Shown: positions 18,993 to 28,646, counted from the first letter of the stretch. The stretch is DNA of 64,000 nt from Flavicella sediminum (GCF_006381105.1 NZ_VDET01000002.1:62001-126000); one strand, 5' to 3'. Notes: generated by a model not told the origin, from the sequence alone. Translations and numbers: made by a program.

Positions 18993-20027
18993 ATGTCTGA
19001 ACAACAAATTTACATTCTTGCCATTGAATCTTCATGTGATGATACAAGTGCAGCTGTTATATGCAACGGAAAAATATTATCTAATATTGTTGCCAATCAA
19101 AAAATTCACGCCGAATATGGCGGTGTTGTTCCTGAACTAGCATCTCGTGCACATCAACAAAATATTGTGCCTGTTGTTCAACAAGCTATTTTGAAGGCAA
19201 ATATCGACAAAAAACAGTTAAGTGCCATAGCTTTTACGAGAGGACCTGGACTTATGGGCTCACTTTTAGTAGGAACTTCTTTTGCCAAGTCTTTAGCCCT
19301 GTCTTTAGGCATTCCTTTAATTGATGTAAATCATATGCAAGGTCACGTTTTAGCTCACTTTATTGATGAAGAAAACACACCTAAACCTGCTTTTCCTTTT
19401 CTTTGTTTGACCATTAGCGGAGGCCATACACAAATTGTTAAAGTTTCAAATTATTTTGAAATGGAAGTATTGGGTGAAACTATTGACGATGCAGTTGGTG
19501 AAGCCTTCGACAAATCGGCTAAAATTTTAAACTTGCCGTATCCTGGTGGTCCCTTAATTGACAAATACGCGCAATTAGGAAATCCAAAGGCTTACAAATT
19601 TACCAAACCCAAAGTAAATAAAATGGATTTCAGTTTTAGCGGGCTGAAAACTGCTATTCTATACTTTATTCAAAAGCAAGAAAAAGAAAACCCAAATTTT
19701 GTTACAGAAAATTTAAATGACATTTGCGCTTCTATACAGGACACCATTGTTTCTATTTTATTAGACAAATTGAAAAATGCTGTCAAGGAAACAGGAATCA
19801 AAGAAGTAGCTATTGCAGGTGGTGTTTCTGCAAATTCTGAAATTAGAAAACAACTAAAAGAAGGAGAATTTAAATACGGTTGGAAAACCTACATTCCTAA
19901 ATTTGAATACACAACCGACAATGCGGGAATGATTGCCATAGCCGGTTATTTAAAATATTTACAAAACAATTATGCCGACGCTAGTATTTCTGCACAAGCA
20001 CGATTAAAAGTCCACCAAACCAACTAA
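18993..20027 (+). CDS. tsaD: tRNA N6-adenosine threonylcarbamoyltransferase
   Basis: 344 residues with the ASKHA fold. The metal ligands are His114 and His118 in DVNHMQGHVLAH. ISGGHTQIV (near 140) and IAGGVSANSEIR (near 270) bind nucleotide. TTDNAGMIA near 306 provides the last metal ligand. With TsaB and TsaE it places threonylcarbamoyl on A37 of tRNAs reading ANN codons, a near-universal modification. An in-frame ATG at 18993 gives the standard N-terminus (IYILAIESSCDDTSAAV). Its 3' end overlaps the convergent gldA by four bases. Confidence 0.97.
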   Translation: MSEQQIYILAIESSCDDTSAAVICNGKILSNIVANQKIHAEYGGVVPELASRAHQQNIVPVVQQAILKANIDKKQLSAIAFTRGPGLMGSLLVGTSFAKSLALSLGIPLIDVNHMQGHVLAHFIDEENTPKPAFPFLCLTISGGHTQIVKVSNYFEMEVLGETIDDAVGEAFDKSAKILNLPYPGGPLIDKYAQLGNPKAYKFTKPKVNKMDFSFSGLKTAILYFIQKQEKENPNFVTENLNDICASIQDTIVSILLDKLKNAVKETGIKEVAIAGGVSANSEIRKQLKEGEFKYGWKTYIPKFEYTTDNAGMIAIAGYLKYLQNNYADASISAQARLKVHQTN

Positions 20028-20917
20028 CTTGTTAATTCTGTAAACAGACTTTCTAAATTTTTGTTTTTCGTATTTAATTGTAGTATTTTTAAGCCATTGC
20101 TTGTCGCAAAATCAAAAATTGCTGAACTTCGATCTTCTTTGGTGTTAAAAGTTAACTGCCAAGTGGTACCTGCTATATTATTACTTTCTAAAAGATTGGG
20201 CAAAGAATTAAAAAACCGCTTTTCTATTTGAAAATCAAAAGCGACTTCAATAATTTGATTTTGTTGTTTTTTTAATTCTTCCATTTTTTCATCTTTTACA
20301 ATTTGGCCCTTTTTTATAATCAAAACTCGATTACAAACGGCTTCTACTTCTTGTAAAATATGGGTGGAAAATAATATGATTTTATTTTTTCCTAATTCTT
20401 TAATTAAGGCTCTTATCTCAATTAACTGATTCGGATCTAAACCCGTTGTAGGCTCATCTAAGACCAGTACCTCAGGATCATGCAAAATAGCAGCCGCCAA
20501 TCCAACACGTTGCTGATAGCCTTTCGACAATTGCTGTATTTTTTTATTAGCTTCAGGCAACAAGCCTACTTTGACCAATGCTTTTTCAGCAGCTTCTTTA
20601 GAAACCCTGTGTACCGCCGCTACAAATTGCAAATATTCTCTTACATACATTTCTTGATAAAGCGGGTTTTGTTCTGGCAAATATCCTATCCGCTTTTGTA
20701 CTTGTAAAAGATCCGTAGAAATATTCAAATCACCTACAAACACCTCTCCTTCGGAAGCTTCTAAATAGCCCGTTAAAATTTTCATCAAAGTAGATTTACC
20801 TGCTCCATTTGGTCCTAGTAATCCAACAATTTCTCCCTTTTCAATTTTAAAAGAAACAGCATCCAACGCCTTTTGATTTCCATAATATTTAGAGGTATTC
20901 GAAACTTCAACTATCAT
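20024..20917 (-). CDS. gldA: Gliding-motility ABC transporter ATP-binding protein GldA
   Basis: 297 residues. The features are Walker A GPNGAGKST (about 35-43), Q-loop YLPEQNPLY, signature LSKGYQQRV, Walker B VLVLDEP, and switch His in STHIL. The C-terminal 80 residues are the GldA-type extension. With GldF and GldG it forms an ABC transporter needed for gliding in Flavobacterium johnsoniae. gldF and gldG are not in this window, and gldA is commonly unlinked from them. The call GldA rather than a general ABC ATPase rests on overall resemblance and on the other gliding genes here. The gene is single and convergent with tsaD. Confidence 0.82.
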   Translation of the reverse strand: MIVEVSNTSKYYGNQKALDAVSFKIEKGEIVGLLGPNGAGKSTLMKILTGYLEASEGEVFVGDLNISTDLLQVQKRIGYLPEQNPLYQEMYVREYLQFVAAVHRVSKEAAEKALVKVGLLPEANKKIQQLSKGYQQRVGLAAAILHDPEVLVLDEPTTGLDPNQLIEIRALIKELGKNKIILFSTHILQEVEAVCNRVLIIKKGQIVKDEKMEELKKQQNQIIEVAFDFQIEKRFFNSLPNLLESNNIAGTTWQLTFNTKEDRSSAIFDFATSNGLKILQLNTKNKNLESLFTELTS

Positions 20918-20935
20918 ACACTTTATTTATACGAA

Positions 20936-20943
20936 CAAAAATA
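20936..20943 (-). promoter_or_regulatory. Predicted gldA promoter -7 element
   Basis: On the minus strand the sequence reads TATTTTTG, a match to TAnnTTTG, 19 bases before the gldA ATG. The spacing to any upstream TTG is not canonical. Confidence 0.4.
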
Positions 20944-21020
20944 CACTAATATCTTAATTGAATTTCATATTTCAACAATATTGATTTTTTTTTCAGACCT
21001 TTGCCACAAACCTAATCACT

Positions 21021-21173
21021 ATGAGTTTTTTAAGAGCTTTGGCTTGTATCTTTTTCCCTCCGTTAAGTGTTCTTGACAAAGGTTGTGGATCCATTTTAAT
21101 TGTTTTATTGCTAACCATTACAGGATGGATTCCGGGAGTTATTGCCGCTTTAATTATTAACAACAAAAAATAA
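21021..21173 (+). CDS. Pmp3/YqaE-family small membrane protein
   Basis: A 50-residue reading frame from ATG at 21021 to TAA at 21171-21173. It encodes the full Pmp3/YqaE pattern: a first helix with FFPPLSVLDKGCG (11-23), then a second helix (ILIVLLLTITGWIPGVIAAL). The family is found from bacteria to plants and yeast and is linked to membrane potential and to salt and cold stress. It is easily missed because of its length. Its stop codon shares one base with the lipB start (TAATG), so translation of the two is probably coupled. Confidence 0.9.
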   Translation: MSFLRALACIFFPPLSVLDKGCGSILIVLLLTITGWIPGVIAALIINNKK

Positions 21174-21871
21174 TGAATAAAAAAGTTCAACTTTTAGATT
21201 TAGGAAATACTGCCTACAAAGAAGCTTGGGAATACCAAGACAAATTATTTCAAGGCATTATTGATATAAAAATAGCCAACCGCAAACAAAACACCACGCA
21301 TACAACTCCTAACTATTTATTGTTTGTAGAGCATCCACATGTGTATACTTTAGGTAAAAGTGGAGACGTATCGAATCTTCTTTTAAACGAAAAGCAACTG
21401 GCAGAAAAAGGAGCTAGCTTTTATAAGAGCAACCGAGGTGGCGATATTACTTACCATGGTCCTGGACAAATTGTAGGCTATCCTATTTTCGATTTAGAAA
21501 ACTTTTTTACGGACATTCATAAATACTTGCGTTTTTTAGAAGAAGCCATTATTTTAACCTTAGAAGAATACGGATTAAAAGCAGAAAGAAGTCCGGGAGA
21601 AACCGGAGTATGGTTTGACGTTGGCACACCCTTTGCTAGAAAAATTTGTGCTTTGGGCGTACGCTCTAGTCGCTGGGTAAGCATGCATGGATTTGCCTTA
21701 AATGTAAACGTAAACTTAGGCTATTTCGACAATATTATTCCCTGTGGAATAAAAGACAAAGCCGTAACTTCTATGCAAGCTGAATTAGGCAAAATAATTT
21801 CTGAAAAAGAAGTGAGAGAAAAAATAACCAAGCATTTAGCAAGCTTGTTTGAAATCGATTTTTTTGCTTAA
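21173..21871 (+). CDS. lipB: Octanoyl-ACP:protein N-octanoyltransferase (lipoate synthesis)
   Basis: 232 residues. The motifs are RGGDITYHGPGQIVGYPIFD (about 85-104), ARKICALGVRSSRWVSMHG with the active-site Lys, and IIPCGIKDKAVTSM with the nucleophilic Cys near 190. It moves octanoate from acyl carrier protein to the lipoyl domains of dehydrogenase complexes and the glycine cleavage H protein. The ATG overlaps the stop of the small Pmp3-like gene. lipA is not present in the window. Its stop codon abuts, with no gap, the stop of the convergent FabH-like gene. Confidence 0.95.
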   Translation: MNKKVQLLDLGNTAYKEAWEYQDKLFQGIIDIKIANRKQNTTHTTPNYLLFVEHPHVYTLGKSGDVSNLLLNEKQLAEKGASFYKSNRGGDITYHGPGQIVGYPIFDLENFFTDIHKYLRFLEEAIILTLEEYGLKAERSPGETGVWFDVGTPFARKICALGVRSSRWVSMHGFALNVNVNLGYFDNIIPCGIKDKAVTSMQAELGKIISEKEVREKITKHLASLFEIDFFA

Positions 21872-22939
21872 TTAAAATTTATAAACAACAGCATTGATGT
21901 TCATTCCAGCACCCACCGAAGCTAACAAAACTACATCCCCTTTTTTTACTTCTTGATTTTCCATTTCACCCTTACGAACCAAATCTAATAGTGTTGGTAC
22001 CGTAGCCACTGAGCTATTTCCTAGCTTGTGGATGCACATTGGCATAACCCCTTTGGGCATATTTGTTTTATACAAACGGAAAAACCTTTTTACAATAGCT
22101 TCATCCATTTTTTCATTGGCTTGGTGAATGAATATTTTTTTAACATCCGTTATAGAAACACCACTTTTATCCAAAGCAGTTTTCATAGCAGCTGGTACAT
22201 TGTTTAAAGCGAATTCGTAAATTTTTCGCCCGTGCATTTTTATATAACAAGTTGCATTCGCTTCTTTTTTATAGGATTTTCCAAAAAACAAATAGTCGGT
22301 TTCGACTTCTGTAAAAGTTTGTGCTGCATGACTTAAAATTCCTGTTTTCTCAGCAACTTCCTTTGCTTCAATAACGCAAGCCCCAGCCCCATCGGCATAA
22401 ATCATTGAATCACGATCGTAATCATCTACAACTCTCGATAGTGTTTCGGCTCCAATAACCAGTACTTTTTTCGCAATTCCTGATTTGATAAAAGCCTCTG
22501 CCTGAATGACTCCTTGTACCCAACCTGGACATCCAAAAATTAAATCATAGGCAACACAATTTACATTGCTGATTTTTAATTTGTTTTTTAATTTGGAAGC
22601 CAAACTTGGCAAAGTATCTCCTTGAATACTTCCTTTTTTTATATCACCAAAATTATGAGCAACAATGATGTAGTCCAATTCATTTTTATCTAATTGCGCA
22701 TCTGCTATTGCTTTTTCTGCGGCAAAAAAGGCCAAATCGGAAGTGGTTAAATCATCTGTTGCGTAACGCCTTTCTGCAATACCTGTAATTTCTTTAAATT
22801 TTTCAATAATAAGCGCATTGTCATTTGAAAACGAAGTACCGTCTTCATTTAAAAAATTACTATCTAAAAAATCAGTATTCAACTTACACACTTCAGGAAT
22901 ATAACTACCTGTTCCAGTAATAATTGATTGTATTGCCAT
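21872..22939 (-). CDS. FabH-like 3-oxoacyl-ACP synthase III family protein
   Basis: 355 residues with the thiolase fold. The active-site triad is Cys137 in IFGCPGWVQG, His272 in IHQANEKMD and Asn308 in LGNSS. It condenses an acyl-CoA starter with malonyl-ACP. The length, about 30 residues above E. coli FabH, and the odd N-terminal segment suggest a specialised starter unit or secondary pathway instead of, or beside, housekeeping initiation, but no pathway partners are adjacent. The gene stands alone, convergent and abutting lipB. The genuine fabH of flavobacteria normally sits with rpmF and plsX, which are absent here. Confidence 0.8.
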   Translation of the reverse strand: MAIQSIITGTGSYIPEVCKLNTDFLDSNFLNEDGTSFSNDNALIIEKFKEITGIAERRYATDDLTTSDLAFFAAEKAIADAQLDKNELDYIIVAHNFGDIKKGSIQGDTLPSLASKLKNKLKISNVNCVAYDLIFGCPGWVQGVIQAEAFIKSGIAKKVLVIGAETLSRVVDDYDRDSMIYADGAGACVIEAKEVAEKTGILSHAAQTFTEVETDYLFFGKSYKKEANATCYIKMHGRKIYEFALNNVPAAMKTALDKSGVSITDVKKIFIHQANEKMDEAIVKRFFRLYKTNMPKGVMPMCIHKLGNSSVATVPTLLDLVRKGEMENQEVKKGDVVLLASVGAGMNINAVVYKF

Positions 22940-23021
22940 AAAATTTTCAACTTAAATATTTATCTCTTTCAAGATCTACGATTCTATAATGCGTGGTTTT
23001 GGGAATGCGAAAATAAAAACG

Positions 23022-23417
23022 TTAGGTGTTTTTTGCAAATTCTATCATTTTTATTTGCATAACCGTTGCAATAGATTGTGCTCTTGATTTTATTGTTTCA
23101 GCCGACTGCCCTTCAAAAAGAAAATCTACCGACTCTGAAAACAACTGTATCCATTTTTTAAAATGTTGGTCTTCAAAAGGAATGGATTTATTTTTTTCAA
23201 AATGCGGTGCCATTGCATTTTTTTTATAAGTTCCTGAATCAAATAAAATACCGTCCCAAAAATCGACCAAAACAGCCAAATGCTTTTCTAATAATTCCGG
23301 TTCTTTAAACTCCGTAAAAAACACAGCCATGTCTGCATCTGCAAATAACTTTGTGTAAAAAAGTGCTACTATTTTATGTAAATCTTTCCGGCTATCAATA
23401 TCTCTCATTCTATTCAT
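23022..23417 (-). CDS. Group III truncated hemoglobin
   Basis: 131 residues from ATG at 23417 (a second Met follows at 23408). An alternative TTG start at 23444 lies inside the terminator hairpin of porV and is rejected. The pattern of a 2-on-2 globin is visible: FYTKLFADADMAVFF in helices B and C, the distal region EKHLAVLVDFWDGILF, and the proximal His in EDQHFKKWIQLF (near residue 85). Group III globins are cytosolic haem proteins suspected to handle oxygen, nitric oxide or sulfide. The gene is monocistronic, just downstream of the porU-porV terminator, with no functional partner next to it. Confidence 0.85.
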   Translation of the reverse strand: MNRMRDIDSRKDLHKIVALFYTKLFADADMAVFFTEFKEPELLEKHLAVLVDFWDGILFDSGTYKKNAMAPHFEKNKSIPFEDQHFKKWIQLFSESVDFLFEGQSAETIKSRAQSIATVMQIKMIEFAKNT

Positions 23418-23423
23418 TTCAAA

Positions 23424-23460
23424 AAAAAAATCTGCTACATGCAATGTAACAGATTTTTTT
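23424..23460 (-). terminator. Intrinsic terminator after porV
   Basis: The left arm is seven A plus TCTG (23424-23434) and TACAT. The right arm is ATGTA and CAGA plus seven T (to 23460). Sixteen pairs form with one mismatch around a three-base loop (GCA). It ends the porU-porV transcript on the minus strand and is symmetric enough to work both ways. Confidence 0.88.
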
Positions 23461-23482
23461 ATTCTTTTATAAGTTTTCTTTT

Positions 23483-24598
23483 TTAAAAATTCTCGTAGAT
23501 ATCTCCTAAATCAAAAGAAATTGAGAAACGTAAGGTTTTTTCTAAAGGATTGTTTACATCAGAGGCATTGATTAAATAAGACAAGTCGATATTAAAAGAT
23601 CTTGCTTTGATACCTCCACCCATGGTAAAATGTTGTCTATTTCCTTTTATTTCACTTTCATGAAAATACCCCGCTCTAACAGCAAATGCATTGTTATATA
23701 AATATTCAGCACCTACAGAATAGGTGAATTCCTTGAACTCTTCACTAGATCCACCAGGTGCATCATTAAAAGATTTAAAAATTCCTTCTACCCAACCTGC
23801 ATCTTCTGCATCACCTCCTGGAGTTGGTACTAATAATTTTGAGGTTTCTAAAGTCACCGATATCGTATTATAGTCATCCATAATAAAATCGAAACCACCC
23901 CCAAGACGCATTCTTGTTGGAATAAAGTTTTTATCACCAGAATTTGAATAAGAAACTTTTGGCCCTAAGTTCGAAATATTGAATCCAGCTCTCCACTTCC
24001 CATTAAAATTCCCATAATTTCTTTCTCTAGATTGGTAGTATCCAGAAACATCCACTCCAATACCATTGATGGCAGAAATATCATCATCTGCGGCATTGAT
24101 CGATAAATCTGAACGAATATAACGTAAGGTTACCCCCATGGAATAATAGTCGCTCAATTTCAAGGCATAAGAACCTGCAATAGAAAATTCTTTTGGTTTT
24201 TCTACTCCTTGTGGCTGTGCTTGATCATCGAACAAACGTATTTCTCCCAAAGAAAAATAACGAAGATTAGCCCCCCAAGCACTTCTTTCATCAATTCTGT
24301 TGATTACAGAACCTCCACCTATAAAGAGTCCATCTACCAAATTTTGCAACCATGGTGTGTAATTAACACCATAGGTAAACTGAGAGGTATTAAAAGCCAT
24401 TTTTGCGGAATTGTGGTAAATAGCACTTGCATCAGAACTGGTTGCAACCCCTAAATCTCCCATTCCGGCAGAACGCGCATCTGAGTTAATTAATAAAAGC
24501 GGTGCTACTGTTGAAATAGCATTAGACTCACTTTGAGCACGTACCGAACTTATTCCTCCTAAAATTAAAGCTAAAACTATAGCTACTTGTTTCATCAT
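23483..24598 (-). CDS. porV: Type IX secretion outer-membrane protein PorV (LptO)
   Basis: 371 residues from the ATG at 24598. A TTG at 24619, overlapping the porU stop region, is possible but would put basic residues before a good signal peptide. The peptide VAIVLALILGGISSVRAQ is followed by the conserved mature start TVAPLLLINSDARSAGMGDLGVA. The rest is a FadL-like 14-strand beta-barrel. PorV carries secreted cargo and hands it to the PorU sortase on the cell surface. It lies directly downstream of porU in the same operon, as in Flavobacterium johnsoniae. Confidence 0.92.
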   Translation of the reverse strand: MMKQVAIVLALILGGISSVRAQSESNAISTVAPLLLINSDARSAGMGDLGVATSSDASAIYHNSAKMAFNTSQFTYGVNYTPWLQNLVDGLFIGGGSVINRIDERSAWGANLRYFSLGEIRLFDDQAQPQGVEKPKEFSIAGSYALKLSDYYSMGVTLRYIRSDLSINAADDDISAINGIGVDVSGYYQSRERNYGNFNGKWRAGFNISNLGPKVSYSNSGDKNFIPTRMRLGGGFDFIMDDYNTISVTLETSKLLVPTPGGDAEDAGWVEGIFKSFNDAPGGSSEEFKEFTYSVGAEYLYNNAFAVRAGYFHESEIKGNRQHFTMGGGIKARSFNIDLSYLINASDVNNPLEKTLRFSISFDLGDIYENF

Positions 24599-24619
24599 TT
24601 TACTTCTTATTTTCTTCAA

Positions 24620-27600
24620 TTATTGTAATATTACTAGTTTCTCATATTTTTCTGCAGAAATACCCGATTTTGTTTTAACAATCAAGTGATACACATACAC
24701 TCCTTTTCCTATTTTTTGTCCAAAATCATCCAAACCGTCCCAGGTAATAGAACGAGACAATGCACTGCCAGTAGCTGGAATTTCTTGATTGATTGTTTTG
24801 ACCAATTTACCAGACACCGTAAATACATAAATCACCACATCCAAAACTTCATTTGGCTTGTTATGATTGAACCAAAACTCTGTATAATTGATAAATGGGT
24901 TTGGATAGTTCAACACATTTTCTATTAAAAAAGTGCCATCATCCACAATGTTAAAAGTTAACGTCTTTTCCGAAGAATTATTATATGTATCCCAAGCTTT
25001 TAATTGCAAAGTATGGGTTCCCGGTTCTAAACCTCTTAACGTATAAGAAATATTCCCTTTGGTATAATCGCCCAATTCAGTTTCATAAAATTCATTTAAG
25101 ATAATTGGGTTGCTCACATCTCCATCAATAATTACAGAAATATTATGTCCTATTGAATTAGATGACGTGTTAATTCCATTAGCATCCGACAATTTAACTT
25201 TTAAATTTGGCAGGGCATTGGTATTTCCTCCATCTACGAAGGACTCGTCATTCATAAACAGTTCAATTTCTGGACCTGTAAGATCTTCGACTGCGTTTTC
25301 GTCGATTCCTCCAATTATCGTTTCAACATCAACACCTCCTTTATCTAAGACTCCATTTTCGGCGTACAAACTGATTTTCGCATTTCCTAAGGCTATTTTT
25401 ATATCTTTTGGCACAACAAACTCTAAGTCGAACAAGCCATTTGCTACTTCTGCCGCGCCTCTAAAAATTCGACTGTCCTGCACGTCAAAAGTCATAACAA
25501 CACCATAACCATCATTGTCTAAAGTAGTTTTGTCTATGGGCTTATCAAAAACTGAAGCAGAAACTTTTCCATTATAACTTGTCAAAGTATTTCCAGAAAT
25601 ATCTGTTACTTTTCCTGATAGTTTAATTTTTGACAAAGCTTTTAAAGCTGCTCTTTCTACAGTTACATCAACATCATTTATATGTGTTAATTTAATCTCT
25701 GGCTTGGTTGTTTTAAGCTTCATGGCAGGATCTCCAAAAGAAAAGATAAAATAATGCTGTCCACTTGAAGAAGGAACTTCATTCTTCGTATGCATCAAAG
25801 CTTCAGCAATAGAATAATCTTCATTGTTAAATTCAAGCATTTTTTTTATCAAAACCTTATTAAAAGACCTTCCAAAACTAATAAACACCTCACGTGTTGT
25901 AGAAATCAAACTACCTGCACCTCCGGTTGGGTGTAGCATAATTTCTTCTCCAGCTGCCAAAGCTGTTTTGTTTAAATGGTCAAATCTTGAAAAATCGCAG
26001 GTTACAGTAATAATTAGCGGCAACCTTTTTGCATTTTGCCAAGATTTGATATCTTCAACACGAAGTAATCTTTCTCCGGCCCATCCTATTTCACCTCCAT
26101 GACCAAAATAATCAATGACCAAACTTCCTTTTTCAACCGCATTCGACATACCTAAATTCATATCTGGGTAGAAATCTCCTCCAGAAGATTTTACCTGTTT
26201 GAAAGAATCTGCATATAACTTTTTAATATTATAATGCGGTTTATTTGCCTTGATATCATCGGCAATATTTTCCATTTCTTGTTGTAAAACGGCTTCAGAA
26301 GCATTTCCTAAATCATCAGCAACAAGCGTTATTTCATTTCTCCAATCACCATAAGCCTCAGCACTGTAATAGGTTAATATTTTATCGACAACCGTTTTGG
26401 CCTGACTTACATTTTCCACAAGAATTCTTCCTGTAGCCACATCTTGTTTATCGCTAGACGACATCAAACCTTCGGTGTCATCCATAAAACCATAATAATC
26501 ATCTGTTACATAAGAATATACCAAACTAAAACTTCTATACGATTCAAAGGCAGGAACAATATTTTCGTTTTTCTCTAAAATATTTTTAAAATCAAAAGAA
26601 GCATTTCCAAAAAGACACAGATATTTGATACGTGTTGCCTCACTCGTAGCATTTGTATATAAATGTTTTACAAAATCTCTTATAGAGGTGATATCTGCTG
26701 AACCTGAACCAAATTCGTTGTAAATTTTATCCAAGGTAACAACAACAGAGGTGAGTCCGTTATTTGTATGATGATCGGCCAAACGTTGGGCCTGACTTTT
26801 TAATTCATTATTAGTTACCAATACATATTGAATATCTTTTAAGGCATGCAAATTCTGATTTTCTATAGGACCATTCCCTACCGCTGCCGGCGTATAATAA
26901 TCACTATTCGAAACAACTCTATATTCTTTTAACTCACCAGACGCTCCTTTAAAAACAAAATTGCTTGAACTAGGATCGCTATTGGCAACCAACTTTGGTT
27001 CTAAATGATTGGTCACATCCCATAATTGATGAATATTTGAAGCATTAGTAACGGTATATTGTAATATTCGAGCCGCTTCTTTGGATAAAAAATTTCGAAA
27101 AGAAAATTGCTTTCCACCCGCTATTAAATGTTTATCTCCAATAAGCTCAATATAATCTAAATAAGACGCAGCTGAAACATCTCCATTAACATCGTAGCTA
27201 ATATTTACATTGATTTCATCTGAATTAACTAATACATTGCTTTCCACAATTTCATCATCTGCTTGTACAAATGAATTGGAACTTATGGCTAAAAAATTTA
27301 TTGAAAAATCATTCGCTCCATTTACTTGAATCGTTTGGCTAGTGGCTACAGAAGACTCTGCCATAGATCGAACCCTAACTTTTACTTCTTTACTCTGATC
27401 TACATTTTCAAAATCAAAAGAATAATTATGTGACAATTCAGATCCTCTAAATACATCACCAAACCATTGTTGACCTACCTCATATATATTATCTGTTTCT
27501 TCTTCAAAAAAGACATAATCTTTGAATGTGCTTACAAAATCTGTTGCTCCAGCTGTAATTGGTGTTTCATTTGCAATTCGCTTTCCCGCTCCACTATCTA

Positions 27601-28438
27601 CAGAAATAAAATAATACGATTTTTCAGAGTAGATATTCATTCTATGTTTTATAGAAGCCTCAGTGCTCGTATCCCAATCATTCGGACCTTCGGCATAAAA
27701 CAAAGCAAAATCATTCGAATTAAAAACACCATCCGATGCTCCTTCTACATACAAGGCGTTTTCTTGTAAATCGTCATATCTAAATTCACTATTTAAATTA
27801 GGCAACAAGCTGCCTCCATTTCCAAAAACGCGAATGTTTTTTGGATCCAAACCAGAGGTATTAATTCCCAAACTGTTTAAAAAATTAGTGTCAATTTTAT
27901 AAACTCCGGTTTTATCTATAGAAATTTTATACCAAGTCCCGGTTGCTAAAACAGAATTTTCTACCAAAACAGCTGCCGATTTATTGCTCCTTGTTGCGTT
28001 GGCTTCTAATTGATAATTCAACACAAAAGATTCTACGATTTGAAGTAGTTCTCCTTTTTTAATTACCGGAATCATCGTAAGTGAAAGCAAATACGAATTC
28101 CCTACTTTATTGATCGATACTTTTTCTGATATATCTGTAGGAATTTTTGAAAGATCCATTTCTCCTAAATAAGCAGAAGGAACTGTTTTATAAACAACAT
28201 TTGTAAATTCAAACGTTTTTAAAGTTCCTTGTGACACTTTGAAGGTTTGCATATAGGTCGGCAAACCATCTGCATTGATAGAATTCTCAAGAACAAAAGG
28301 AATTTTATATGTATTCCCGTTTCCTGTTTTTATTCCGGTTTCTGTATCCCAAGTCAGCTGAAACGATTTTGAAAGTTCTTTTTGACCGTAACAAAAAGAA
28401 GAAAAAACGCATAAAATTAATATCAAATATTTTTTCAA
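24620..28438 (-). CDS. porU: Type IX secretion system sortase PorU (gingipain-like, C25 family)
   Basis: 1272 residues. The signal peptide (1-18, ending FCYGQ) is followed by a beta-rich propeptide-like region to about 480 and a C25 peptidase domain (about 530-930). The domain has the catalytic His in DYFGHGGEIGWAGERLL and Cys in IITVTCDFSRFDH. Immunoglobulin-like domains and a C-terminal secretion-type domain follow, with NYPNPF, DGLDDFGQKIGKGVYVY and a final EKLVIL. PorU removes the C-terminal signal of type IX cargo and joins the cargo to lipopolysaccharide at the surface. It is the first gene of porU-porV and divergent from gldJ. This arrangement is conserved across gliding Flavobacteriaceae. 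Confidence 0.95.
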   Translation of the reverse strand: MKKYLILILCVFSSFCYGQKELSKSFQLTWDTETGIKTGNGNTYKIPFVLENSINADGLPTYMQTFKVSQGTLKTFEFTNVVYKTVPSAYLGEMDLSKIPTDISEKVSINKVGNSYLLSLTMIPVIKKGELLQIVESFVLNYQLEANATRSNKSAAVLVENSVLATGTWYKISIDKTGVYKIDTNFLNSLGINTSGLDPKNIRVFGNGGSLLPNLNSEFRYDDLQENALYVEGASDGVFNSNDFALFYAEGPNDWDTSTEASIKHRMNIYSEKSYYFISVDSGAGKRIANETPITAGATDFVSTFKDYVFFEEETDNIYEVGQQWFGDVFRGSELSHNYSFDFENVDQSKEVKVRVRSMAESSVATSQTIQVNGANDFSINFLAISSNSFVQADDEIVESNVLVNSDEINVNISYDVNGDVSAASYLDYIELIGDKHLIAGGKQFSFRNFLSKEAARILQYTVTNASNIHQLWDVTNHLEPKLVANSDPSSSNFVFKGASGELKEYRVVSNSDYYTPAAVGNGPIENQNLHALKDIQYVLVTNNELKSQAQRLADHHTNNGLTSVVVTLDKIYNEFGSGSADITSIRDFVKHLYTNATSEATRIKYLCLFGNASFDFKNILEKNENIVPAFESYRSFSLVYSYVTDDYYGFMDDTEGLMSSSDKQDVATGRILVENVSQAKTVVDKILTYYSAEAYGDWRNEITLVADDLGNASEAVLQQEMENIADDIKANKPHYNIKKLYADSFKQVKSSGGDFYPDMNLGMSNAVEKGSLVIDYFGHGGEIGWAGERLLRVEDIKSWQNAKRLPLIITVTCDFSRFDHLNKTALAAGEEIMLHPTGGAGSLISTTREVFISFGRSFNKVLIKKMLEFNNEDYSIAEALMHTKNEVPSSSGQHYFIFSFGDPAMKLKTTKPEIKLTHINDVDVTVERAALKALSKIKLSGKVTDISGNTLTSYNGKVSASVFDKPIDKTTLDNDGYGVVMTFDVQDSRIFRGAAEVANGLFDLEFVVPKDIKIALGNAKISLYAENGVLDKGGVDVETIIGGIDENAVEDLTGPEIELFMNDESFVDGGNTNALPNLKVKLSDANGINTSSNSIGHNISVIIDGDVSNPIILNEFYETELGDYTKGNISYTLRGLEPGTHTLQLKAWDTYNNSSEKTLTFNIVDDGTFLIENVLNYPNPFINYTEFWFNHNKPNEVLDVVIYVFTVSGKLVKTINQEIPATGSALSRSITWDGLDDFGQKIGKGVYVYHLIVKTKSGISAEKYEKLVILQ

Positions 28439-28646
28439 AAGGACAAATTTAAATTATAAATAGAGCTGCTTTTTTATTCGCTCCGCAAGATACCAATATA
28501 ATAAAGAAATAAAGAATTCGTTATATTATTTCTAAGAATCATCACTAAATTAATAGTTCATGTATTTTAAAATTAAAATATTGCAAAAACACATAAATAT
28601 TGTAAATTGCGTCCTGAATAAACCCCGATATCAGCATTTTTTACTT

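Noticed and set aside
23418-23444. Upstream TTG start for the truncated hemoglobin gene
   Set aside because: It lies inside the perfect terminator hairpin of porV and encodes residues unlike the family start.
28444-28451. -7 match (TAAATTTG on the minus strand) just before porU
   Set aside because: It would start transcription at or inside the start codon and has no -33 partner; chance match in AT-rich DNA is likely.
28502-28535. Inverted repeat AGAAATAA/TTATTTCT between porU and gldJ
   Set aside because: Low-complexity AT sequence with a 13-base loop; not distinguishable from chance.
28560-28646. Longer GldJ N-terminus from ATG 28560
   Set aside because: It would place 29 residues before a clear lipoprotein signal with lipobox at the ATG 28647 start.
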